Shown one piece after another: positions 18,351 through 27,175 of a stretch of 64,000 nt of DNA. This DNA is from an uncultured bacterium (GTDB taxonomy: Bacteria; Planctomycetota; UBA1135; GCA-002686595), in contig CALBMX010000108.1 in NCBI GenBank assembly GCA_937896235.1, positions 1 through 64,000 on the forward strand, read 5' to 3'. Numbering within the stretch: position 1 is the first letter of the stretch; every line of letters begins with the position of its first letter. The translations under genes were made by a program, and so were the position numbers. The notes beneath the pieces are model-generated. The model saw nothing but the letters and a program-made list of their open reading frames with translations. It searched no databases and was not told where the DNA came from.

Positions 18351-21300
18351 CAGGCGCTCAAGTGAAGGCTCAGACAACGGCTCTAGAGTTCGTTTTCCTG
18401 CTCGCCTCCGGGGCCATCGCGCTGCTTTGGGGAACCTTTGCTGTCGAGGCCTGGACGCGTACGGGCTTCTCTCCCGGGGCCCGCGACGCTGGCGACTTTT
18501 GGCCTACATGGATCTTTGGACAGCTCGGCCTCACCCTTCTGTTCTCGTTCAAACATTCACAACGAGGGGGGGCCAAAGGCGCTCCCCTGATAAGCGGCTT
18601 CGAGCGTTTTTCGGGGTTGGTGCTAGCCCTGATTGCTTGGGCACTCTCCGTTGAATTCGCGACGACGATTGCGGCCGTACCCAGCGCACAAGACTTTGGC
18701 GGGGGGCCCGTCTTGCGGCCCTTTGCTCTGCTCCTTGGACTGGGTTTAGGCTGGTATGCGTTTGGCGGGCCTACCCCTCCGGGGGGGAAGTTCCGGCCAT
18801 TTGTGTTTGAACATACTCTGGCGGAGCGGAGCCTTGTGCTCTTCACGATTTTTTGCACTGCAAACGGCAAGCTCTTTATGGGGGCCGGTGGCGACAGCTT
18901 CTCTCTGATTTTGGTGGCGGGTTTGGTGACCGCCGTCTTACTTGGTCGGGGGAGAAGCCTGCGAGAGATCGGCTCGTCCCTGGTCGCTCCGCTGGGGATC
19001 CCAACCCTTCTCGCCATCTTTGTCTTGCCCGCTTGGTGGTGGATTGCCGCAGCCAATGCAGCTGCCCCCGACAATGAGATCGCGCTTGCATGGCGCCTGC
19101 TGGTTCCTGCCAGCGTCTCTTTTTTCGCGATGGCGAGCCTCTCCAAAGATGGAATTCGTCGCGTATTTTGCGGTTTGGTCTTCGGGTTCTCCTGCGCCCT
19201 TCTGGCAGGACTTCTCGGTGTGCTCGAAGCTCTAGAGTTTTGCTCGCTGGAGGACGTCCTCCACTCCAGGCTTCGCATCCTCGGCCTGCACCCGAACCTG
19301 GGTGCAGCCCTGCTCGCCATCGGATTGCCCATTACGATCGGGTGGATACTTGCCCCCCAGTCCGTGTCCACGAAGCGCCGAGTGCTCGGCAGCTTCCTTG
19401 TCGCACTTAGCTCGATCGCGCTCTACCTGACGGCCTCACGGGCAGGTGGTCTGGGGGCGATTGTAGGTCTCGTCGCACTTTGGGCCTTTGCGCTAACGGG
19501 CCTGCCAAGGCGCTTGAACGCGAAACTTCTCCTCTCGCTAACTGCGATTGGAGCCGCTGCATTCCTCCTGTTCTTGACTCCTCTCGGAGATGGCATTCGG
19601 GCATCACTCGATGCAAAGGCGCAAACACAATCCGCGATTGGCCAGCGTTGGCACATTTGGAAGATGGCGGGTGACGCCGCGCTGGATCATCCTGTGACGG
19701 GCATCGGCCCCGTTGGTTTCTCCGGTCATGCTCAATACGCCGAGCCCTCGTACTACGACGGCACGTCGCAAACGCTTCATACCCACAACATCTTTCTCGC
19801 AGCCGTTTCGGGTGCAGGCTTTCCGGGGTTGGTCCTCTTTATTGCCTGGCTCATCGCATTTTTCGGCCTCGGTTTTCGGTCTATTTTGACAGAGGGCAGA
19901 GGGCATCCGCTGTTGGCATCTGTTGTTGCTGCCGCCTTCGGATTGTTTGTGTGCAACCTATTCGACCTAGGCCAGACGCAGCTGACCTTCCTTCCTCTGT
20001 TTTACTGGATTGCATTGGCACTCTTCGGCGCTCAAGCACGACTCTTTGGACCACCGGTTGCCGCTAAATTACCTGTCACTTCCTTGGCCATGCCCTTGAT
20101 CTCTATTCTTGCGCTTTGGCCTACGGCGATCAGTGCTTTGGCCGGCAACTACCTTGTCGAGGGTGCGTCCCAAAGGATGAGCGAGGGAGATGTACAGGGT
20201 TCGATCGCAAGATTGGAAGCGGCTCTACTGCCAGGCTTCTCAACTGCGCGCTCTGAAACACGCGCGCTGCTAGCTCGCCAATATGGGCGGCAGGGGCAGG
20301 TCCGGATGCAGCTGGCAACTCTGAAGGCCGGTGTCGAAGAGTCGAGCTACAACGCGCAAACCAGAAGGCTGTATGCCGAGGCGCTTTTAGCAGCCGGTCA
20401 GTTTGAGGCCGGGGCAGTGGTTGCCCAGCGCGCCTTTGAGCTCGACCCGCGCGGAGCCTTTCTTGGCCAGACGCGTATGCTGCAAGCGTGGGCCGCGTTC
20501 GAGCTCGGGGACGTTGTCGCAGGCTCTGCTCACCTAGTGGAAGGGTTTGCGAGTGAGGCCAGTCCTCCCAAGGGAATGCGCTATACGCGCTCCCCGCAGG
20601 ATGATTCGGTGACGTTCCAAACGAAGGATCATGTGGACGTCTCGCTTGCTGAGATCCTTGCGCAGCTAGGCGAGAACCTAGTCGCTCTTGCCAGCAGAGA
20701 CGAGGTCCGAGCACGCAGGGAGCTAACGGGGTTGATTGAAGGCTACCGCTTCAACCACGCTCCGGCCTTGGCCGCACCCTGGATCCGTCGCGTCATTGAT
20801 GGCTCGAAGAATCCCATCCGCGCAACCTACTACCAAGAGATCGAAGTGCTTCTTAGCGCGGGGCTCGAAGGCGAAGCTCGGGCTGTTTGGGAGGGGATGG
20901 ACCTCGGCGAAGACACCAATCTTTCGGACGTTTTTACGGACCTGTTCGCCGCGGAAAAACAGGTCGCCGATCGGCAACTCAACGTAAGCGGTCTGGACAT
21001 CTTTTTTGTTGCTGGGCAGCTGATTGAGCTCCGCTTGGACTGGGCAGCTCGCCTCTCGCTGGAGGGTAAGCGCAGCAAAGCCGTTCATGAGATCGAGCGT
21101 GCAATCTACGATTCGAGTAGTGACACGAGGCGAACGAAGCTCGCCTTTGATTTTTTGGTTAGGGGTATCGGGACCAAAGAGCAGCGGATCGAGGATTGTG
21201 TCAGGTTCTTATATTTTTCATCCCTTACTCGGAAGGGGTCGATGGATGAGGAGCGCTTCCTCGTCGTCTTCTCTCTCCTGTCTGCCACCTTTGAAGGTGA

Positions 21301-21430
21301 TCTGTCCGCACTCCACTCCGCAGTTGTAGCGGCGCTAGGAGAGTCCGGTGGCTTGGGTTTGGCGGGCGAAAACTTCCTGGCGATCAGCACCAAAATGAGT
21401 GCCTTGCGCGGCCCATCGAGGGGGCAGTGA
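18347..21430 (+). CDS. O-antigen ligase-like membrane protein with C-terminal TPR region
   Basis: 10+ TM segments, Wzy_C-like HTHNIFLAAVSGAGFPGLVLFIAWL; TPR-like C-terminus; ATGA overlap with the upstream gene. Confidence 0.8.
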   Translation: MTGAQVKAQTTALEFVFLLASGAIALLWGTFAVEAWTRTGFSPGARDAGDFWPTWIFGQLGLTLLFSFKHSQRGGAKGAPLISGFERFSGLVLALIAWALSVEFATTIAAVPSAQDFGGGPVLRPFALLLGLGLGWYAFGGPTPPGGKFRPFVFEHTLAERSLVLFTIFCTANGKLFMGAGGDSFSLILVAGLVTAVLLGRGRSLREIGSSLVAPLGIPTLLAIFVLPAWWWIAAANAAAPDNEIALAWRLLVPASVSFFAMASLSKDGIRRVFCGLVFGFSCALLAGLLGVLEALEFCSLEDVLHSRLRILGLHPNLGAALLAIGLPITIGWILAPQSVSTKRRVLGSFLVALSSIALYLTASRAGGLGAIVGLVALWAFALTGLPRRLNAKLLLSLTAIGAAAFLLFLTPLGDGIRASLDAKAQTQSAIGQRWHIWKMAGDAALDHPVTGIGPVGFSGHAQYAEPSYYDGTSQTLHTHNIFLAAVSGAGFPGLVLFIAWLIAFFGLGFRSILTEGRGHPLLASVVAAAFGLFVCNLFDLGQTQLTFLPLFYWIALALFGAQARLFGPPVAAKLPVTSLAMPLISILALWPTAISALAGNYLVEGASQRMSEGDVQGSIARLEAALLPGFSTARSETRALLARQYGRQGQVRMQLATLKAGVEESSYNAQTRRLYAEALLAAGQFEAGAVVAQRAFELDPRGAFLGQTRMLQAWAAFELGDVVAGSAHLVEGFASEASPPKGMRYTRSPQDDSVTFQTKDHVDVSLAEILAQLGENLVALASRDEVRARRELTGLIEGYRFNHAPALAAPWIRRVIDGSKNPIRATYYQEIEVLLSAGLEGEARAVWEGMDLGEDTNLSDVFTDLFAAEKQVADRQLNVSGLDIFFVAGQLIELRLDWAARLSLEGKRSKAVHEIERAIYDSSSDTRRTKLAFDFLVRGIGTKEQRIEDCVRFLYFSSLTRKGSMDEERFLVVFSLLSATFEGDLSALHSAVVAALGESGGLGLAGENFLAISTKMSALRGPSRGQ

Positions 21431-21431
21431 T

Positions 21432-22880
21432 ATGTTCAGAATCCGACTGACTCCGAACGGGATCCTATGCAGCGTCTTCGGTGCCCTGGTGCTCAGTTGC
21501 GGGTCTTCCCAAGGTGACGCCAAGCTAAGCACGCAGCCGAACTTACTGTTTGTGGTCTTTGACACGACACGCGCGGATCACCTGACACCCTATGGGTACG
21601 AGCGTGAGACGGCACCGCACGTGGCCGCCCTCGCCAAGCGCGGGGCTGTGTTTGAGGCAGCCCGCAGTGTCTCTACACTCACGCCAGTTTCGGCCGCGAG
21701 CTTCCTAACTGGGATGCAGCCTCTTTCAACCGGAGTCCGCAGCTTGTTTCTCTTTCGGCAGCAAGCTCTCAACCAAGGGGTGACCACTTTGGCGGAGCGA
21801 CTCCGAGAGAGTGGGTATGCGACCGGTGCCTTCGTAAGTGCGGCACCGATGGGCGCGAGGTACGGATTAGATCGCGGCTTCGACGTGTATGACGACGATG
21901 TGAAGGAGGGCGCGAAGAAGCTTCAAAAGATCAAAGTTGGCAATGCTTACCAGCGACGAGCGGATAAAACAACGGATGCCGCGCTGGCGTGGCTGGGATC
22001 ATTGGACCAGGACAAAGACCCGTTTGCTCTGCTCGTTCACTACTTTGATGCACATGATCCGGCAAGGGTCCCGCCCCTTGAGTTTCTAAAGTCACGAGTG
22101 ACTTTCGAGCTCCCCGCTGACCTCGATGAGCGGGGACACTTAGCCGAGCTTTTTGATGGTGCAGAGCCCGGACGCGGCGGCGCAAGACAGTCGGATTTGA
22201 TCGAGCTGTACGACGCTGAGCTCGAGTATATGGACCAACAGTTGGGGCGTATTCTCGATGAGCTCCGTGCTAGTCACGAGCTGGAGAATACCTTGATCGT
22301 TTTCTTGGCTGACCACGGGGAGAGCCTTGGCGAGCATGATTTTTGGACACATGGATTGCTGTGGGATGAGCAGCTACACGTTCCGCTGATCCTTGCTGGG
22401 CCGGGCGTGCCTAAAGGGATCTCCGTTCCCCAAACGGTCTCGCTGGTTGACCTCGTGCCCACGCTGACGGTGCGCGGTGGGCTGATGGGGATGACTCTTC
22501 GCGAGGGGGAGCAGCTCGACGGCCACTCTTTTGGCGCGCTGCTCTCCCTGGCAGGCCAAGGGGAGGCCTTCGAGCAGCGCCCCGTGGTCTCGGAAGTCCA
22601 CAACTCGCCCGAGGATCGAACGGGGCGTCCGGCCGCTCTGTTTGCTGTCACCGCGATGCCTTGGAAGCTCATCGTGGAGCCGGGCGCGCGGGCCCAATTG
22701 TTTCATCTCGGCGAGGATCCAGGGGAGCTTGTCGACCTGTATACAGAGGCGCATCCTGCGGGACGCGCGCTTGCTGCTGTGCTGCTGGCCTCGGGATGTA
22801 CGGAGGCGGCAGACTTGCCGTCTCTCGAAGACTTGACCGAGGAAGAGCGCACGATGCTCGGCGATTTAGGCTACTTCTAG
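21432..22880 (+). CDS. Alkaline-phosphatase-superfamily ('sulfatase-like') lipoprotein with Thr at the nucleophile position
   Basis: NLLFVVFDTTRADHLTPYGYERETAPHVAALAKRG, STLTPVSAASFLTGMQP, VFLADHGESLGEHDFWTHG; lipobox VLSCGS. Confidence 0.85.
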   Translation: MFRIRLTPNGILCSVFGALVLSCGSSQGDAKLSTQPNLLFVVFDTTRADHLTPYGYERETAPHVAALAKRGAVFEAARSVSTLTPVSAASFLTGMQPLSTGVRSLFLFRQQALNQGVTTLAERLRESGYATGAFVSAAPMGARYGLDRGFDVYDDDVKEGAKKLQKIKVGNAYQRRADKTTDAALAWLGSLDQDKDPFALLVHYFDAHDPARVPPLEFLKSRVTFELPADLDERGHLAELFDGAEPGRGGARQSDLIELYDAELEYMDQQLGRILDELRASHELENTLIVFLADHGESLGEHDFWTHGLLWDEQLHVPLILAGPGVPKGISVPQTVSLVDLVPTLTVRGGLMGMTLREGEQLDGHSFGALLSLAGQGEAFEQRPVVSEVHNSPEDRTGRPAALFAVTAMPWKLIVEPGARAQLFHLGEDPGELVDLYTEAHPAGRALAAVLLASGCTEAADLPSLEDLTEEERTMLGDLGYF

Positions 22881-25798
22881 CGCCCGTCTGGCTTAGCTCC
22901 ACGCCTCATGCTACTCCACGCCATGTTGCCATCGCGCCATACAGCACGCGCGTAATAGACCGCGTCCGAGTCTCCTTCGGGCACGTCGAAGGTTGACTCA
23001 AAGAGCCCCTCGTCGAGGGTTGGAGAGGGGGAGCCAAACGTTAGTCTCGTGACGTCCACTAGGGGGCGGCTGGGGGTGGATTCGAGCGGAATGCGCAGGC
23101 TCTGTCCGGTGATGGCAAGATCCGAGTTCCAACTTACGCCGTTGTCGCGGTAGATGAAATCGAGGAGCGAACCCGAGGGAGCGTGGATGTCGAGCGTAAG
23201 CTCAGCATCGGCACGAACGCCGGGTTGGATTGTCACCTTGATGGTATGGGGATTGATGGATTTATAGGCGAGGCCATTGCCAAGGCTTCGGCGCAGCTGA
23301 ATCTGGCTAAAACGGATGGGGTCTTGTTCGTCAGGTTCACCTAAGTTTCTTGCGCGAATGATGAGCTCGTTCTCCGTGCGATTCCAAAGGTGCAAGTTGA
23401 CCATCACCCTAGAGTCTGCGCTCTTGGCGTCGTCTGCTGGATGGCCCTTTGCATCGAGGCGGGCGACAAGCTCACCGTTCCTCACGAGCTCGATGTAGGC
23501 GAGCTCTCGCGCACTTGCCAGGACCTTGAGCACAGAGGCTCCATTCTCCAGATGGACCCGTTTAGGGCCACTCTGGTGGCCAGGGCGGGGCCCCGTGGTG
23601 GCGACCGTCCGGGCATCACCCAGCGCCGCAAACACCTTCTTCCTTGTAGGGAAATGGACTCCAAAAGTCTGGGCCGGTAAGTACACCCCGGCATATCCGT
23701 TGGACGATGAGCTATGGTCCGCGGAGGAGATCAATCCGGGCAACTTCGCATGCGGAGTGAGGGCCAGGACTTCAGGGAGGCGGCTTACGCGTCCAGCTTG
23801 AGCGCCGATGTCGAGCGCTGCATGCGGCAGATTCGCGGCCTCGTAGCTCCCGCGCCGACCCTGGTGAATCTCCACCAATCGATGGCGCTCTGGATCGAAT
23901 GCCTCCCACGAAAATGCGTTGTCCGACAGGCTGGACATGTGGGGGATCGAGATGACTTCATCTTGTGGGAATACACCTGGTAGCGCGGTTCGCGAAGCGT
24001 CGATCGCCAGCTTGCCCGTGGGCCAGATTAGGTTCTGGTGGCCTTCTTTGGGCACGGCTCGCTCGAGGCCTGGAAACACAACTAGGCTGCCTTCCGCATT
24101 CCAGCGATCGGCATCACGACGGCTACGCCACCACGCGGCGGGGGTTAGGTGCTGGTAGTGATCCGTAATGGCAAGGAAGTCGAGCGCGCCGGGACCCCGG
24201 GCGTAGCGAACAGCGTCGAGAAAGGTCCCATCTTGACCACCTGCACAGCGCGACTGATGAGTGTGCCTGTGCAGGTCTCCCCAAAAGATGTCGTCGGGTC
24301 GAGCGCTCCAAGTGAGGCCCATTGGTCCCGCCGATTGAGTCGTCAGAACCGGGGTTGGCGGCCCATCTTGGACCAACGGGAAGCCACGCGAGTTTGCTGT
24401 GGAGCTCGCGATCGAGGAAATGCCGATCCTCCACAAACCCTCAATCGTGCTCGAAAACGACCAGCTTGACTCAAATGAGCTGCTGCGTGTGTCCGTAGCG
24501 AAGACAAACCGAGTCCCCGTCTCGGAGCCAGAGTCTGCGATCAAAACGGCGTCGTTGTAATTGTCGCCATCGCTCTCGGGTACCTCAAAGTCGAAGCCCT
24601 CTCCGTCTTCCCCAAAGGTCGTTATTCGAGTTCGCCAGTTGGCATAGAACGAGTTTCTCGCTGCGTTCCGAGCTTGGTAGTCCGTGTTCGGAACACGCCT
24701 AGAGAGAACAAGTCCGGACGCGCCGATGGCGACCTGGGGGAAGTCGCCACGCTGCATAGAGGTTACCTCTGCGGGTAGTTCCGCATGGGCGACTCGGACG
24801 TTGTTTTCGGAAGGAGTCACCATTGCCAATCGAGTACTTCTTCGAGAGCGAAGGGAGTCGAACTCTCCGAACTGCGGAGCCTCTTCGTAGGCGACCCAAA
24901 CTGCACCCGTTGGTTGCCATGGATCCGCGGCTAGGGATGGGTGCCCCTGGTAGTTTGGTCCCGTTGCGACAAGGGTCTCTCTGAGAGCGCCCCCCCGGGA
25001 ATCCACAGCGAGATAAACAACATCAAATCCATTCGGACTGCCCGCGGTAAAACGGTCAAACACAACATGGATGGTTGGATTTGAGTCTGGCCCCGTGGCG
25101 ACGATCTGCGGGCACCAATCATCACTTTCGTTGTTGGTCAGTGGAAGCGGAGGCGACCATGTGTCGGCGCCGGGCACGAACCGCGAGAGAAAAATATCAT
25201 AGTCATAGAGGTCGCTCTCGCCGATCGCCTGCCAGACCAGGGCAGCGCCGCCATTCGGCAGGCTCGTCAGGCGGGGAAGCCTTGCGGACGAGTTCGATGG
25301 TGGTGGCGAGGTGCGGTGCGCCTCTAGTTTTCCGGCCGCTGTCAGCTGTGCGGTTGCACATTGCAGGCTCGGGATGCCGTCTTCGACCGACTCCCAAACA
25401 ATCAATACACCCCCTTCAAATGTTGCCAGAGTTGGGGCAGCTAAAGAGCCCCCCGTCGTAATGACGAGCTTCTTTCGATTCCCAGTCGAATCGAGGTGGT
25501 GCAGAACCAAGTCAACGCTGCGGACTTCATCGTTCTTGGCTCCCTCGCTCGATAGGAAAGCGCTCCAGAGTCCGCCGGCATCAGCGGCCGTTGCGGTGAC
25601 CTCTCTAGCAAACGGGCGAGCGGAACCAATCCAGAGAGGCTCGGCCGACTTTGGACTTTCCGCCGAGCTGGGCCTCAGAGCCACTCCGGGAGCTTGCGAC
25701 TCCCCACATGCGCTGGTTAGAGACCCAACGAGGCAAGCCAATAAAAGCACTGCAGAGCTGCCGGAGGATGGGGGAGGCGTCATTTGGGGCACATTCAA
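22877..25798 (-). CDS. DUF3604/PHP-like domain lipoprotein
   Basis: DIFWGDLHRHTHQSRCAGGQDGTFLDAVRYARGPGALDFLAITDHYQHLTPAAW; lipobox LTSACGE; shares CTAG stop overlap with the convergent gene. Confidence 0.8.
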   Translation of the reverse strand: MNVPQMTPPPSSGSSAVLLLACLVGSLTSACGESQAPGVALRPSSAESPKSAEPLWIGSARPFAREVTATAADAGGLWSAFLSSEGAKNDEVRSVDLVLHHLDSTGNRKKLVITTGGSLAAPTLATFEGGVLIVWESVEDGIPSLQCATAQLTAAGKLEAHRTSPPPSNSSARLPRLTSLPNGGAALVWQAIGESDLYDYDIFLSRFVPGADTWSPPLPLTNNESDDWCPQIVATGPDSNPTIHVVFDRFTAGSPNGFDVVYLAVDSRGGALRETLVATGPNYQGHPSLAADPWQPTGAVWVAYEEAPQFGEFDSLRSRRSTRLAMVTPSENNVRVAHAELPAEVTSMQRGDFPQVAIGASGLVLSRRVPNTDYQARNAARNSFYANWRTRITTFGEDGEGFDFEVPESDGDNYNDAVLIADSGSETGTRFVFATDTRSSSFESSWSFSSTIEGLWRIGISSIASSTANSRGFPLVQDGPPTPVLTTQSAGPMGLTWSARPDDIFWGDLHRHTHQSRCAGGQDGTFLDAVRYARGPGALDFLAITDHYQHLTPAAWWRSRRDADRWNAEGSLVVFPGLERAVPKEGHQNLIWPTGKLAIDASRTALPGVFPQDEVISIPHMSSLSDNAFSWEAFDPERHRLVEIHQGRRGSYEAANLPHAALDIGAQAGRVSRLPEVLALTPHAKLPGLISSADHSSSSNGYAGVYLPAQTFGVHFPTRKKVFAALGDARTVATTGPRPGHQSGPKRVHLENGASVLKVLASARELAYIELVRNGELVARLDAKGHPADDAKSADSRVMVNLHLWNRTENELIIRARNLGEPDEQDPIRFSQIQLRRSLGNGLAYKSINPHTIKVTIQPGVRADAELTLDIHAPSGSLLDFIYRDNGVSWNSDLAITGQSLRIPLESTPSRPLVDVTRLTFGSPSPTLDEGLFESTFDVPEGDSDAVYYARAVWRDGNMAWSSMRRGAKPDGR

Positions 25799-25945
25799 GT
25801 TTAGGGTTTGTATCAGTAGGCCAGAGATAGCGCCGAATACACACTACACACTACGGAAGCGTCTTGCCTAGTGCCGATCCTGGGGCGAAGTGTTAGCCTC
25901 GTGCTTCGTTCAACTCTCACCCTGTACTTCAACCCCGATCACACC

Positions 25946-26932
25946 ATGATTCGCAACTTGATCTTGGCAAGTGCAATGACTCTCGGTCTTTGCACTTTTG
26001 CCCATGCGGACAACGTTGGCAAACCACTGCCTCTAGCTGACGCTGAAATCGAAGGCCTTGCCCAGTCGCCAGCGTCTTCCCTTGATGAGCTCGCCGGCCG
26101 CGCCGTCCTCATTGAATTCTTCGCCTACTGGTGAGGTCCGTGCGCAGGTGCAGTTTCGCATCTGAACGAACTCAATGAGGAGTTTGCTTCCCAAGGCCTC
26201 TCCATCGTAGCCCTCACCAGCGAAGGTGAGAGCCAAACGGAGCCGTGGATCGATAGCAAGGGTGTCAAGTACGCCTATGCCTATGATCGCGGCGGCAAGT
26301 TGAGCGCAGCCCTCGGCGTATCTGGTATCCCCAACGCGGTCCTAGTGGATACAACGGGCACGATCATCTGGCAAGGACACCCGTCGAGCCTGACCTCCGA
26401 GCTTGTCAGGACGGCGATTTCTGGTGCCATTAAGACTCCCGTGTACGAGTGGGGCGATTCCGCCAAGGCCATCAAGAAGGCCTTTCTAAAGGGCGACTTC
26501 TCCAAGGCGATTTTGGCTGCGGACAAACTTGCTGAAAAGGAAGAGCTCGGCAAAGAAATCGGTAGCTTGCTTCGCGGGATGGTCACCGACCGCGTTGCGA
26601 CCATTGAGAAGCACCTCGAAGCAGGCAACCTCTACAAAGCGTTCGATGGCGCGAAGAGCTTAGCCAGCGGCTTGAAAGGACTTCCAGAAGAGGCCAACAT
26701 CGAGGCGGTCTTGGAAACGATCTCAAAGGATAAGGATCTCAAGAAGGCTCTTGGCGTCCAACAGAAGGTGGTCGAAATCTTGGCCACGGAAGTTGGGAAG
26801 AAGAAGGAGTGCGACGAGTGCATCAAGAAGCTAGAGAAACTCAAGAAGGGGTTCGAGGAAACTCGGACCGGCGAGCTGATCTCCGATGCAATCAAGAGCT
26901 TCCGCGACAAGCAGGGCAAGCTGCAAAGATAG
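25946..26932 (+). CDS. Probable selenoprotein: TlpA/thioredoxin-like secreted protein with Sec63 encoded by TGA (26132-26134), motif W-U-G-P-C
   Basis: Signal MIRNLILASAMTLGLCTFAHA; VLIEFFAYW-TGA-GPCAGAVSHLNELNEEFASQGLSIVALTSEGE...GVSGIPNAVLVDTTGTIIWQG; no other stop between 25946 and 26930. Confidence 0.85.
26145..26164 (+). promoter_or_regulatory. Candidate bacterial SECIS hairpin 17 nt after the TGA
   Basis: caggtgc-agtttc-gcatctg: 7-bp stem (one G-U), 6-nt loop with G at loop position 2. Confidence 0.75.
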
Positions 26933-26954
26933 CCCTAGAGCTCGAAAACAGCGA

Positions 26955-26993
26955 AGAAGCGGCCCCCTCAGTCATACTGGGGGGGCCGCTTCT
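26955..26993. terminator. Strong hairpin terminator downstream of the Sec-thioredoxin gene
   Basis: agaagcggccccctcag-tcata-ctgggggggccgcttct, 17-bp stem including one G-U. Confidence 0.75.
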
Positions 26994-27175
26994 CACTTGT
27001 AAGGGGCCAACTTAGAGGCCATCCCCTAGATTTAGGTACGCCAGGGGCCTGATTTGCACAAGTTCGACGCCGTAAATAGCCGAATTCTGTTTTAATCATT
27101 CCTATAGGAGGCATCCCCCGCTCCTCCTCTGCCTTTTCTCGTCCGCTAGACCATTCTTAGTCGATCCTCGTCGTC

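Noticed and set aside
18370-19371. 333-aa minus-strand ORF
   Set aside because: Antisense shadow of the well-supported O-antigen-ligase-like gene; low-complexity Arg/Pro/Ser composition.
26132-26134. Treating the thioredoxin TGA as a nonsense mutation or pseudogene
   Set aside because: TGA sits precisely at the active-site Cys, the frame stays open for a further 265 codons, and a SECIS-like hairpin follows at the right distance; the same pattern recurs at 36957.
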